The notes under the pieces were generated by a model. It was not told where the DNA came from. It worked only from the letters and a program-made list of their open reading frames with translations, and made no database searches. A program made the translations under genes and the position numbers. A stretch of 64,000 nucleotides of DNA from Tetragonia tetragonoides. Lineage: Eukaryota > Streptophyta > Magnoliopsida > Caryophyllales > Aizoaceae. This document shows, in pieces, positions 21,269 to 33,129 of the stretch (positions are counted from its first letter, which is position 1; each line of letters begins with the position of its first letter). Where the stretch lies: assembly GCA_038025085.1 (NCBI GenBank), contig CM076144.1, forward strand, positions 41,079,001-41,143,000, given 5' to 3'.

Positions 21269-24200
21269 TCAATAAGTGTCCCTCCGAAGACTATGGCCTA
21301 GGTTAGCAAGCCAGTCAGCCGCTCTATTGTCTTCCCTAAGCACATGATTAACAATGACGGGATTGCAATTAGCTAAGAAGCGTTGAGCGTCAATAATAAT
21401 ATTGGAAATGGTCCACGGAATCGGAATCTCCCCTCTAAGAGCTTGGATAACAGTGAGATTATCTCCTTCCACCTAAATGTGTCTAAAACCTTGTTCTACT
21501 GCATTTTTAACACCATTTCTCATGGCCGAGGCTTCCGCAACGAGAATTGAAGCGTGTCCACTATTAGTTGCTCCAGCAGATATGAGTTTCCCAAAAGAGT
21601 CTCGAATGATATACCCTGCGGCAGCACCATTGTTCTTTAAGGAGCCGTCAAAGTTGATCTTAACGTAATCTAAAGGAGGTGATGACCATTGGACAAAGGT
21701 ACTGTTAATGACTTGAGCTTGGCCACTACCCCGTGAAGGATTATCTTCCACGGTATGTAAAGAGTTTCTAGTACCCCATTCCGTGTGATAGGAAGTACCT
21801 CGGAAATAAACACGAATGGGGTTAGGGTTAGTACCGTTGAAAATTGTATCATTGCGCTCTCTCCAAAGGCTCCACAATAAATACGCAGTCTTACAAATTT
21901 CGTCAGAGCTTAGATGATGATTCATTCTAGCAGAGTGGAACCAGGATCTAAGTTCTTGGTTGGCCCTATCGAACCAAACCACTCATCCTCTGCACCCTTT
22001 GCCCAGTCTTGGCCTGCAATAGGACAGGTGACAAAAAGATGGTCAATAGATTCTAACTCATTATTACAGAAGGGGCATTCCGCAGGTATTTGTAGACCTT
22101 TTATACGGAGACTATCTCTTGTGGGGAGGGCATTTCTAAAAAGTTGCCATAAAAATATTTTAACTTTAGGGTTGATATCAAGCTTCCAGATCCATTTGTA
22201 GGCCCACTTATCTTTATTGTCAATGTCCAATCCATCTGCAAGCCAGGTAGCTGTCTTAGTGGAAAATATACCATCCCCAGTGAGCCCCCAACAGAGTTCA
22301 TCCTCAATACTATGGAATGGGATAGTGATGCCAATAACTTGTTGTACTATATATGACGGCAGGATTCCATTGAGAGCACTAACATTCAATGTTTTGTCGG
22401 TGGTGATAAAATCTTTAACTTTTGCTCTGGGTTTATTACATTATCCCTATCCATGCCAAGCAACTCTATAATGGGCTTATGATGACACTATCTATCTACC
22501 CAAAAATTGATTTTTTCTCCATTACCAAGCTTCCATCTGAGTCCTTTAGCAAGGAGTGGTCGACACCTAAGGATAGTTCTCCATGCCCACGAATTAGATT
22601 GTTTGGCCTTGCAATCAAAAAGGAAAGGCTCTTAAGATATTTGGCTCTCATAGTCCTGACCCATAAATTATCTGGGTCGAAGATAACTTTCCACGCCAAT
22701 TTACAGAGAAAAGCTTTGTTAATGGCCCCCTCTTTTCTAAGGCCCAGACCCCCTGCTGACTTAGGTTGACATATTGTATCCCATGCTACCATGGGAATGC
22801 CTTTATTGCCTTCACCTTTTATCCAGAAGAAATTTATACTAATTTTATCCAGATCGTCAGTGACTTTAGAAGGTAGTTGGAAGCACTGCATTGCATGGGA
22901 TGGAATAGATTCAAGGTTTGCCTGGATTAGGATTGTACGCCCTGCTTTAGAGAGGAAATTGGCAGCCCACGTGCTCATTCTACTATCTGCCTTCGTAGTT
23001 AGCTCATGAAAGGCATTCGGATTCGCTTTACCACTACATACAGGGCAACCCAAATATTTTCCTAAGTTATTTTGTTGAGGGATATTAAAGTATGATGCTA
23101 CCATTTGTTTGGCCGAGTTCGAGACATTTTTAGAGAAGACAATAGCTGACTTATGGTAATTAATGAGTTGTCCTGACTGATTACAAAAAAGGTCAAGAGT
23201 CTGTTTAATATTCGAACAAACTTCTCTAGTTGCTTTGCAAATTAAAAGACTGTCATCTGCAAACATAAGACAGGGAAGAAGTGGCGCATTGTAATCCACA
23301 CGGAGATTCCTGTTTTACAATCATTGGCTTTTGAAACAATACGATTAATAAGCACATCCATGCATAAAAAGAAAAGATATGGCGAAAGGGGATCACCTTA
23401 TCTCAACCCTCTTGAGGGAGTAAAGGGGGTTTGAGCTTCGTCATTAATTAGCACAGAGTAAGAAACAGTAGTAACACATTGCTTAATCCATTCGATCCAA
23501 GTAGGGTGGAAACCAAGTTGTTTTAAACATTGAAATAGAAAATCCCATTCAAGACGATCATAGGCTTTTTCCATGTCAAGTTTGAGCGCCATCCACCCTT
23601 TTTTTGCCTTCGAGTTTTTAAAAGTGTTCATTACCTCATGAGCAAGGAGGATATTGTCATGAATAGAACGTCCTGGAATGAAGGCCCCCTGATATGGGCT
23701 AATAAGCTTATCTAAAAGTGGTCTTAGACGATTAACAAGTACTTTCGAAATAATCTTAACCAGAGTGTTGCATAAGCTAATAGGGCGGAAATGGTTGGTC
23801 GAAATAGGGTCGGGAACTTTGGGAATTAAAGCTATAAAGGTATGATTAATTTCCTTCAACATTTTGCCACTATGAAAGAAAGCTTTAATTGCTGCACAGA
23901 TTTGTTCGCCAATAATTAGCCAGTAGTGATGGAAGAACCCTGCACCGAAACCATCAGGCCCAGGAATTTTGACGGGGTTCATTTGAAAAACAGCAGTCTT
24001 GATTTCCTCTGAAGTAATAGGTGTCATAAGCGACAAGTTATCGTCATCCGTAATCCGTCTCTGAATGTCATAAAGCGGCAATGGTGGTCGATGAGGGTTC
24101 TCTGAGGTTAACCTTTTTTTAAAGTCGTTAGAAATGTAGTTTTTAATGAGGCAAGGATTCTCCAACCAGGCACCAGTGTTATCTCTGATTTTGAATATAT

Positions 24201-25330
24201 TCCTCCGCTTTTTCTTGGCCTTATGGAGCTTTTGGAAGTAAGAGGAATTTCTATCACCACTCGTAAGCCATTTTTTTCCTAGAAAGAGTACTCCAATATT
24301 TTTGGTTGAATATGAGAAGTTTCTCTCGCTGGAGAAGAAGTCTGTTATACACAGCTTTGTGATTATCGTTGTTGGGATCTGCCAAAATAACTTGCTCAGC
24401 ATGCCTAAGTTTTTCATAGTTTTTTGTGAGCTGGTTATGATTGTTCCCAAAGTGCTTCACGCTCCAAAGTTTGAAGTCAGCTTTGATGGCTTTAAGTTTC
24501 TTAACCACTTTATACATATTGGAACCATTAAAAGGCTGTTTTCAAGCATTAGAAACTACTCGAAATGAGTCTTTGTTTGATGTCCATAAAGGCTGAAAGC
24601 GGAACAGTTCACCTTTTGATTGGGTAAGTGGGTCCGTATTAAGACAAATTGGTACATGATCTGAGCAAGTAAAATTACCGTGAAATACAATACTGTTCGG
24701 ATAGGTGGTGAGCCAATCAGCCTTAACGAGAGCTCGGTCCAGTCTTTCATACACTTCGTTACCATTAAAAGATCGTCTCCATGTAAAAGGTTGGCCTTGG
24801 AATGGAAGAGTTTCAAAGTTGAGCGTAGCACAAAAGGAGTTGAGTCTTTCAAATCTAGACTGGTTTGGTTGTGACCCTCCCTGTTTATCATTACGTGATT
24901 CAATTTCATTTAGATCGCCAACAATGCACCAAGAAAAAGATGTAGCTTCATTATAAGATTTAAGCTCTTCCCAAAAAGCTGGCTTTTCACTCTCTCTAGC
25001 CGGCCCATAAACTCCAGAAATTATACTAGTAGAGTTCATTTTGAGATCAGAGACTTCGAGCGAGATAAAACGAGAATGTTTAGTAATGATTTTGGCTTTA
25101 ATATTGAAATTGTTCCATAAAACCCAAATACCCCCTGAATGATTGACCGGATCAACAAAGTCATAATAGTCAAAACCAAGGCTACGAATAAGTCGACTAG
25201 AGTTAGCGGGGCTGACCATAGTTTCAAGTACAAATAAAATGTCTGGATTAAATATTTTTCTTAAAAATTGCAATTCACTCCTCGCCTGGGCTTTCTTAGC
25301 ACCTTGTATATTCCAAGCAAGTATTCTCAT
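21269..25330 (-). pseudogene. LINE 1 ORF2 (endonuclease-reverse transcriptase), multiply broken
   Basis: The start ATG at 25328-25330 gives MRILAWNIQGAKKAQ, the usual AP-endonuclease opening; GDLNEIES and CSDHVPI are further endonuclease motifs. A TGG-to-TGA stop at 24542 ends the first open piece. The frame shifts near 24290. Reverse transcriptase follows with [36 protein letters not shown] and LDMEKAYDRLEWDF. A CAA-to-TAA change at about 23398 breaks the RQGDP motif. After another shift comes the catalytic FADDS (near 23250). A zinc-binding region (near 22100) and an RNase H domain (FDGSLKNNG, LVAEASAMRNG, VEGDN, LREDNRAADWLA) complete the protein; the last is cut by a TAG at about 21471. 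Confidence 0.88.
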
Positions 25331-26521
25331 TTATTAAAAAATGAAGAATTTGTGCATGGTGCAGAACAAGAGCACACATTAATAACTAGAGCATTGGTAT
25401 TATAAAAACCATCGATGGCTGTTAGAAGCAAATAAGGACAAGGTGTCCTACAAGTGAATCTAGCTAGATCAAACATGTTATCAAGCATGAGGAGAGAGAA
25501 TGATGCATATCTAATACAGTAACAGGGTTCACAAAACTTAATATAATGAGTGTAGCAAGGACAAACAATAAGACAGAATTTAGAAGGATTAAGAGCTAGC
25601 ACCACAAGCTAGTAGCAAATGAAGATGGAGGGGAAGGTCAACTGCAAGGAGTCTTCACAATACACCCACACCATCCTGGAAGAATTTGTAATGTCAGGGA
25701 GCTTAACACTCCATTCTTTTTGCAATTCCAACAGAAGAAAAAGTAGATTCTTAAGCAATAAAACCAATTAGAGAAAGAAGTCGTAAAAATAATCACTATA
25801 TCAAGGTAGTAGTGATGACAAAAGTAGGGTAAAAGTGGCCATGACCATATTGTACCAAAGTTGAGTCTTAAGGAAGGATAATTTGCAGTGAAGCAAAAAT
25901 GGTCAGAACCATACTGATAGTAAATAAACAATACAAAGGAATAATCAGAGCTTGATAGGGCAGCACAGGAAAGACCAAACCACCAAGATCCCCACTTAAG
26001 GAGAAATTTTGGTCCGCACCGAGGATGATTTGGTAGTGGAAAGGAAATTCGCACAAGAAATTCATCACGAAAAATTTAAAAGATAGAGAACTTTGTCTAC
26101 TATAATAGTGCATAGGAATTTTAGAGCTCGAAAATGGAGAAGTTGTACGTTGCAGGACAAGCAATTTCAATAACAAAAAAATATGCAAGAGGTTAAAATA
26201 ATTAACCAAAGCAGGACAGTAAACAAGAAGGGATATTGTGTCATTCATATAGAGATAAGAGTGAGTGACAGACACAACAATAACCCAGACAACACTATTA
26301 CAAATGAAGAGGCATAAGCTAGAACACCACATACTAAACTTACTGGCTAAGAAGCTAATTGAAACTAAATACCTTAGAGAAAATCTAAACCACCAGATAG
26401 GCCTTCTATACAAAAGGGAGTAGAGAGCAAGATCCATGATGTGCAAAAAGGCCTTGAGAAGGCATAAGCTAAGCATAATATAAAATAAAAGAGGTAACAT
26501 GATCATCAAAGGGCTAAAAGA
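25331..26521 (-). other. LINE 1 spacer between ORF1 and ORF2
   Basis: This pyrimidine-rich spacer contains open frames at 25868-26506, 25638-26054 and 25327-25605. They are dominated by Leu, Phe and Ile, as expected from U-rich RNA. The last one ends in an ATGA overlap with the ORF2 start. None has a recognisable domain and I do not claim they are proteins. Confidence 0.5.
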
Positions 26522-28149
26522 TTAGGCATCAAAGGAACCTTCAATCCTAGCATAGACCACCAATGAGGAGCTGGCATCATCGGTGAGCTTTCTTTTCTTT
26601 CCAGATTCAGTGGACATGGTAGAGTCAACATGATCATCAAACTCCATGTAGTCATCCTCATCTTCGAGAAAATCAGAAAGGGGAGTGTGAACAGGGCTAG
26701 GCACCCTTTCAGGTGAGTAAACTTTGGCCAGAATAATATCAGAAACACTACCAGAAGGAGGGGTGCCAGCATTAGCAGGAGCACTATTAATAATAAGAGG
26801 GTCATTGGCAGGTGTAGTTCTAATAGGACTAAAACCATCAGCATCCACCATAAAAGAAGAGATCCAGCAGGCAGCATAGCAGACAAGGACTGAAAGCTAT
26901 TCTTAAAAACAATTGTCTCATCATTAGCCACCAAAGATGGCTCAATACAAACCCCTTTGCCCTTGTCCTCAGCAACAAGAGGAGATTTACCTTTGTCCTT
27001 AGGGGAACTAGCAGGAGAAGGACCAGCACGAGGGGGGTTAGTAGCAGCTCTAGGCTCGCCAATTCTGATATTCCTAGCGATAGGATGAGCCTTGGTTCTC
27101 CTACAAGGAATAACTTTGACCCAGCCTCCACTTTCAACAGCAACATCCTTAAATGGTGGTTGAGAGGAACCAACATTAGAGTGCAAAGGGTCCAAACTGA
27201 ATTGCTCTACGACAACCTCAAAGGGAGGAGAGGCAGTTGCAAGGGAGCGATCAGTAGCATCATGCCCAACTAACCCACATAGGGCACAGAGATCTTGGAG
27301 GCCCTCATACACAAGAGGAAAGGCCTTACTGAAGTTACCCACAGAAACAAGAATGGATCCACGAAGAGGCCTGGTAATATCAAGATTGAGACAAACTCTG
27401 GGAAACTTACCACGCTTTTTCAGGAGAGTGAAACTGTCAATTTTCAAAACAGTTCCAATACTAGCCAAGAGTGAAGATAGAATACCAGCATCCCAAAACT
27501 CCAACGGGAGTCTGGGAATCCTGACCCATTGGTCAATATGAGTGATCTTTTCATTGTAGGGATCGAAAAAGGGTCTCCAATGGAGCAAAACAAAGTTGAG
27601 ACCCTGGACAAACCAGGGTCTGTTATACCAAACAAAGTCTTTATCAGCTTGGTTGGAAAACCTGAGCATCAGCCAATTATTGCCCAAGTCAACATAATCC
27701 ACCTCACCCCTTACGTGGGTCCAGTCATGCTTATTTTTAGTTTTGATCACACTCACAGAAACTTGCTCTCCCCAGATTTTACCAAACAGACAAAAGGATT
27801 GAAATTCTTCCATAAGATCCACCATAGCGGGGAATTGAGGTTGTGGGGGGTCAGCATTCAAGGCCTCAAGGAGGTCCTGACCGAGAAGGTCAGTTCCATC
27901 AGTTTGAGCATCTGCCCCAAGTGGGGAATGGGGAGCAGGAGACAAGCATGAAGATCCCATGTTATGACGGAGCGCCTCCTTAAAATTGAGGGAAGATGAC
28001 GCTCCTGAATTGTTATCAAGAGAATTAATTGTGTGGTTAAGGTCGTGATTTGGTGATTTGGGAGGAGAACTAGAAAAGGGAAGGCAACTGGAATTGAGAA
28101 TTGAGGCATTGAGGGGAGTAGGGTTTGAAGAAGATTGTAGGTTGTTCAT
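26522..28149 (-). pseudogene. LINE 1 ORF1 (DUF4283 / zinc-knuckle protein), frameshifted
   Basis: The likely start is the ATG at 28147-28149 (MNNLQSSSNP); the frame is open upstream to another ATG at 28351-28353. A DUF4283-type region (around HDWTHVRGEVDYVDLGNNWL to VQGLNFVLLHWRPFFDP) precedes a CX2CX4HX4C knuckle at CALCGLVGHDATD. Its last Cys is replaced by Arg (CGC for TGC). Near 26855 a one-base shift moves the reading into a second frame (26522-26851, from VDADGFSPIRTTP), which holds the acidic C-terminus. ORF1 proteins bind LINE RNA. The damaged knuckle and the shift indicate loss of function. Confidence 0.8.
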
Positions 28150-28349
28150 AACTAACAAATGAGGAATAAAGGAAGTGAAATGAGGAGAAGAGTGGGGAAA
28201 CCAGCCAGATATGAACCCTAATATATAGCCTCCAGAAAGCCCAAGTAGCAGAAAAATATTGGTATCGAGAGGGTTCCAAAAATAGGAGGGAAATTGAGTT
28301 TTGAAAACCCTAGGCTCAAAAACAAGGGAGTAACAGACAAAATCAAATA

Positions 28350-29009
28350 TCATATAATCAAGTGCAAGTATCTTTGGAATAAGGGAAAATTCAATAAAAA
28401 AAAGTAGCTAAACAAATTACACAGATGAAATCCCCAATTAAATAATTCACAAGAATTATACGTCCAATCCTTGACAAGGAAATTTGCAGAGGAAAGTTGT
28501 TTACGCAAAATGGGTATACCTCTGGACTCCTTGGCTTCCAAGAAAAATCTAATGAGATGATTTTGGGGAAAACCCACTTGCATGAGCAAATCCTTCCAAA
28601 TTGCTCTCAGGAGAACCTTCCACTTCGCATGTGCTAAATAAGTGTCAGAGGTAACATTAGAGAGCTTGAGTCTAAAACCCAATTTAATTGGATAATCAAT
28701 AAAAAAGCAATTTTTGAGTGGAATTCTGATTGGAGGTCGAATAAAAAATCCATTGAAGCTCTCAATTGTACAATTTTCATGAGGGATAAGAAAACCCCAA
28801 TTCGCAGGTCGAGATGACGTGAGAGCGAAAAACCTTCGGGAAGGACAAAAATAACCCAGATAATGATTACAATCGAGCGGATAGAGGTGCTGAATCAAGC
28901 AGATTGGGCGGTGAGGAGGCGTGTAGTGGCCGGAGATGGGAAACGACGGGCTGGGTGAGTTGGGGTTTAGGCTAGGGTCTGGTGGCTTCTTTTTCGCAGG
29001 GGGCGTCAT
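28350..29009 (-). CDS. Unassigned 219-codon frame in the LINE 1 leader
   Basis: The frame starts at the first ATG, 27 bases from the LINE 5' end, and begins MTPPAKKKPPDPSLNPNSPS. Its TGA overlaps the ATG of the next frame in an ATGA (28350-28353). I recognise no domain: the N-terminus is Pro/Ser-rich and basic, while the rest is aromatic and hydrophobic. It may be a genuine extra ORF or simply an open leader. No homologue is known to me. Confidence 0.4.
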   Translation of the reverse strand: MTPPAKKKPPDPSLNPNSPSPSFPISGHYTPPHRPICLIQHLYPLDCNHYLGYFCPSRRFFALTSSRPANWGFLIPHENCTIESFNGFFIRPPIRIPLKNCFFIDYPIKLGFRLKLSNVTSDTYLAHAKWKVLLRAIWKDLLMQVGFPQNHLIRFFLEAKESRGIPILRKQLSSANFLVKDWTYNSCELFNWGFHLCNLFSYFFLLNFPLFQRYLHLII

Positions 29010-29105
29010 ACCAATCCTCTCTATATATTGAAACTCGGCCTACTTTTAGACTTGGAGCATTAGTCATTCACTTCCTCACTCCACAGGCCTCGTTTACTTT
29101 TTAAA

Positions 29106-29678
29106 AAGGATTTTTTTTGCTAAAAACACCCCTAAAAAACTTAAGTGAGTGGAAAAACACTCCAATAAATTTTTCTTTCGAAGGAACACCCCAATACCAC
29201 AAAAACGCCCTACCAAGACATCCCAAGCTAGTTTCCATGGTGGTTTCCGTTTACTTTTTACTAGGTTTGCCCATAATACCCTCATTTAGTGAGTTGCAAT
29301 TTTACAGATGAGATTAAGATAGTAGGGAAAGGGAAATTACCTTATGATGCTTGATCTATTCTTTGCTTCAGTAGCTAGGTTTCAATGTTAAAAGGGGGAG
29401 GGAAATTACCTTAGTTAGAATGTAAGTGAGGGGGTAAATGATGGGAGATTGGGAGGGTTATGGGTTGGTGTGAATTAAATAAGCATGTGAGATAAGCATG
29501 AGGGTATTATGGACAAACCCAGCAAAAAGTGAACGGAAACCACCATGGAGACTAGCTTGGGGTGTCTTGACAGGGCGTTTTTGTGGTATTGGGGTGTTCC
29601 TTCAAAAAAAATAAATTATTGGGGTGTTTTTCCACTCACTTAAGTTTTTTAGGGGTGTTTTTAGCAAAAAAAATCCTT
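29106..29678. mobile_element. Long foldback element (573 bp)
   Basis: The outer 180 bases on each side are inverted copies. The left begins AAGGATTTTTTTTGCTAAAA and the right ends with its complement at 29664-29678. The arms continue through TTAAGTGAGTGGAAAAACAC, then AACACCCCAATACCACAAAA and CCATGGTGGTTTCCGTTTAC to about 29285 and back from about 29500. The loop is about 215 bp. The class is uncertain because I cannot define a target duplication. A transcript would form a long hairpin. Confidence 0.8.
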
Positions 29679-29689
29679 CTAAAAATGAA

Positions 29690-30840
29690 ATGCAATGCAA
29701 CCATTTTTATAGAGTAAATGTGAGGTGAAAAGGAAATAAGGGGAATCATATAGAGGAGAAAAGTAAGGTTAATTGCATTCTCTATTATAATCATAATTAC
29801 TCAAATTCAACCCATATAATGATAATTACTTTGAATAGTATAATTAATCTAACTCATGGAGTTCAGTTTGTATACAATTTCACTTTGGGCCTTTTCTTCC
29901 TTTTACATATTGGTTGGGTGAAGGCTACAATTTTGTTGTGTATTTGGAATTCGATTTTTGGACGTAAGGCGGGGGATGGATAGTATAATAATATCATGGC
30001 TCAAAATTTGCCAATTTAAGAAATGTAAAAATATATGGAATGGAGCAATAAGAAAAATGTAAAGATCAATATAAAATATAGGCAACTAGAGGAAGTCAGC
30101 TTATGAAAAGCAATAATCCTCGAATTAGACCTGACCAATGAGTCGATTCTAGGCCACGCCCGCATGAGTGTCGTGTGCGCCAACTTAATGTATTGGCTAT
30201 TCGATAGACCTATGTCCAACGAGTTGGCTGGATTTAGGCTGTGCTTCGCAATTTGTACGCTCAAGGCCAATCATGTGCCGTAAGGTCCTAAACAAGTTTA
30301 ATATCATGGGAACAATTTGATACGGCTTGGTCGGATGGGCAAATGCTTGGGATTACGGGTTAACAAATGTATTTTTCGGGAGAGAATACATAAGTTACTA
30401 CTCACAAAAAATGCAACCGGATATGTAATACAAGTCTAAGAGTCATTCTCGAGAGTAGGGGTTCCTAGTTTTTTCCAAAAAAAGTAAGAATAAGAAAAGA
30501 AAGGTAGTAGGGGTACAACAACATTCTTGAGATTGAGTTAGGGCCTTAGGGGCCACAAATTGTGTAGGGCGTATCAGCGTAAAGTCAATGCTCAACCGTG
30601 ATGAGGATGGTAATTTGGGTATTCCTTTATTTCTGTCATACTTCCATATGGTTGAAGACATTCTTCTTGATCTGATAACACAAGTATCCAGTGTACCAAT
30701 TCAATCATATAAATTCAATTAGAAGAGAAATTTATAACAGCTTTAGAAACATTTTGCCAACTTAGAATATGCTGTAAGCACCAACTGTTCTCGATATACT
30801 GGTTCTCGATATATTGTTTTCGTTGTATCAAAGGACCTTG
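29690..30840. other. Intergenic DNA
   Basis: No gene, transposon end or RNA gene recognised. The open frames are short and without motifs. Confidence 0.45.
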
Positions 30841-31338
30841 TCACCTTGTCCCATCATAAATCTCATCGGTAAATTGCTGAATAGTACCTGGCAAGAAAAA
30901 ACCAGTCAACCACCCCAGAGTGGCTGAGAAATAACACCAGAACTTTTTAACAACTTTGGTGCTTAAAACGGCAAAATCAAATGGAAGTGTGAACTTCCCA
31001 TCCATAGGCTTCAATGAGCAAGAAGTTATCAGCACTGACAAGATCTGTGCAGCTGGCACTACAGCAGTTCTATTGTTAGCAAATAACAATAACAGATACT
31101 ACTGAAAAACTTATATCCTTGTTAAACAGTTCAACAAAACTTTAGTGATGTCAAAATGATTATCATCCTCATCACAAAGGCCTCGTAAGGGAGAGGAACG
31201 GGAGGAAAAAGGTTGATGTATAAGACGAAGATTCTGTCTGGCCCTGATAAGGAGGGCAAACGCTTCTTCCATCAAATTAAGACTCCAGCTCTGGGCCGTA
31301 AGAAACCAGAACATAACCCAAGGGACAGAAAAGCTCAC
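30841..31338 (-). other. Possible exon fragments of an unrecognised protein
   Basis: Two neighbouring minus-strand frames (31111-31338 and 30841-31089) read as plausible, non-repetitive protein. Samples are EEAFALLIRARQNLRLIHQP, and LPFDFAVLSTKVVKKFWCYF followed by TIQQFTDEIYDG. The composition is more balanced than in the surrounding DNA. I recognise neither piece, no splice model joins them convincingly, and they may be a decayed gene or chance. Confidence 0.2.
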
Positions 31339-31869
31339 TTATTCTCAAGAATTTCTCCCAGTGTCAGCACTCACACTATTACATATTTCCAACTACGGGT
31401 AGTTTCCTCCAAGGACACATAAAGTCACAGCTTCGGAACTAAACAATGATGCTGGGCAGACTTATAAGTTATAACAGCAACTTAGACTAGAAGGACTATC
31501 TCTAGATGATATTCCACCTACCAGATCATCAAATGAAGGTTGAGAAGAATTAGAAACAAAGGAAGATGAAGCTTGATATACAGATGTTGAGTGCAGTTGT
31601 TAACAGATGAAGTAACAACTATGTTTTGTGCTTTACAGCATGAGGAACCCCTCTTCCCCAGTGTGACCGGGGGGAGGGGGGTGCCTAAAATTCTAAAAAC
31701 ACGGAATTAAGCACATAGCATTAGCAATACAACCACTAACCCCAAGTTGCAACTCCTCCACTCAAGGGTTAGTCGGAAGTACACATTCGAAATTGCCAGC
31801 AATTAGTCTGCTCAACATCCAACTTTATTCCTCTAATGACATCTGCAACCGCTTTTGGGTCAAAATGCA
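31339..31869. other. Intergenic DNA
   Basis: Nothing recognisable was found apart from a short GC-rich patch at about 31650-31685. Confidence 0.45.
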
Positions 31870-32230
31870 GGTCTTTCCTATCCTTGTACTATCGGAAAAA
31901 TAGAATAACAATCTGCCCATCAGTGAGCTACATCATCACAAGTTTTCACCTTACCAAGTAGTAGCCCAAATGGACCACTATGAACAAAATCATGACAGGT
32001 TAAGGAAATAAATAATAAATAAATTACTTGCAATCAAGAACACTTTCAGACTTCAAGTAACCCAACATAAACACAAGACTGGCGTTGTAAGGAACAGCAA
32101 TTACGACACTAATGCTTCACACAATCAGAAATTTGAAAATCAGGAGTAGCAACTCTAGCAAGGAAGCTGAGACAACATAATGTTGATCTCTTTCCAAAAG
32201 GCTGTAAATCAAACAAATGAACCTGAGAAC
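31870..32230. repeat. Ancient direct duplication, left copy
   Basis: From CTTTCCTATCCTTGTACT to CCAAAAGGCTGTAAATC this segment aligns in the same order and orientation with 34010-34290. Shared blocks include GAAAAATAGAA, CATCATCA, CATAAACACAAGA, TAATGCTTCACA and CAAAAGGCTG. Divergence is considerable. Confidence 0.75.
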
Positions 32231-33078
32231 CTCCCTTCAAAATTGGTTTAACAATCGAGCGATCATGGTGCGAATGGAAATATGAATTTGTGATTTATGT
32301 TCCCCACATTTGCATACCCAACCTCCAAATAAATCATCAATCAGCATAGGCAATTTGAGTGCAGTCATCATGTATTGAGGTATCTTATACGTTTCTGCTC
32401 TATATAATCAGGAAACCCACCCTTCCCCATATTAAACACACAATTACCATTGGCTTTCTCTATTAGGAGGACCATGCTTCTCAAATCCTAGGTGTGCTGC
32501 GCATAGACATACATATTTCATTTAACGCCCAAGGTGTGCTAAGTTTCAAGCTGTGTCATAGTATCATAGCCGATGATCTCCTACTCTTTTAAAGAGGAAA
32601 TGCTGGTTCAGTTGAGTATCTCTTGGGATATTATGACGAAATCCCAATTGTTTCTGCCCTAACTGCAAACTTTCAGAAACCAGAGCGCTGCAGGCATACT
32701 AGCTAAATTGCTAATACTTAGTTTGTGCCTGATTCTTACCTGTCAGATATCTTGAGGTCCTCCTATCTTCAAAAAGGCCAACTCTTGCTCATTGTCAACC
32801 TCTTATTGAGAAATTTACTGGCAGATTGCAAAGCCAGACTACAGGCTCCTCTCTTATGTTGGTAGACTTCAGTTGACCAATTTTTTTTTTCCAAGGCAAA
32901 TCTACACTGTCGTATTTTTATTGCCAGGAATTTGCACAGTTGCACTCCTCAAAAACAGCACTAGAATCCTGGGCTCAAATCTGTATACAAAACCTAAAGG
33001 TGGCTGGGGGTTTTAGAATGTGACTTCTTTGGGCATGTATTCTTTTTTTTTTTTTCTTTTTTTTAAGGCAATAAAAAG
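32231..33078. other. Intergenic DNA between duplication and LINE fragment
   Basis: T-rich tracts occur near 32879-32891 and 33043-33064. No gene recognised. Confidence 0.45.
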
Positions 33079-33080
33079 TA

Positions 33081-33113
33081 CTCCCTCCGTCCCAAATTAT
33101 ATGAGTGCTTTGT
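33081..33113. mobile_element. Isolated Stowaway MITE end
   Basis: CTCCCTCCGTCCCAAATTAT follows TA at 33079-33080, the standard Stowaway terminus. No matching second end was found within several hundred bases, so it is a truncated or interrupted copy. Confidence 0.5.
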
Positions 33114-33129
33114 GAGGCATAAAAATATT

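Larger units (their letters stand above)
21126..29036 (-). mobile_element. Full-length L1-type LINE (LINE 1), inactivated
   Basis: A 7.9-kb insertion flanked by a perfect 17-bp duplication, GGCCTACTTTTAGACTT (21109-21125 and 29037-29053). The T-rich run at 21126-21170 is the A-rich tail on the minus strand, so the element reads right to left and appears complete at its 5' end. The order from the 5' end is: an unusual 219-codon frame, ORF1 (nucleic-acid-binding), a spacer of about 1.2 kb, ORF2 (endonuclease, reverse transcriptase, zinc-binding region, RNase H). Several stops and frameshifts make it immobile now. Confidence 0.93.

Noticed and set aside
25868..26506. Leu/Phe-rich 'membrane protein' in the LINE 1 spacer
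   Set aside because: The hydrophobicity follows from U-rich spacer sequence. There is no family match and it sits inside a LINE.
26506..26851. C-terminal Leu-rich tail of the long LINE 1 ORF1 frame
   Set aside because: It arises after a one-base shift. The other frame (26522-26851) carries the sensible acidic C-terminus.
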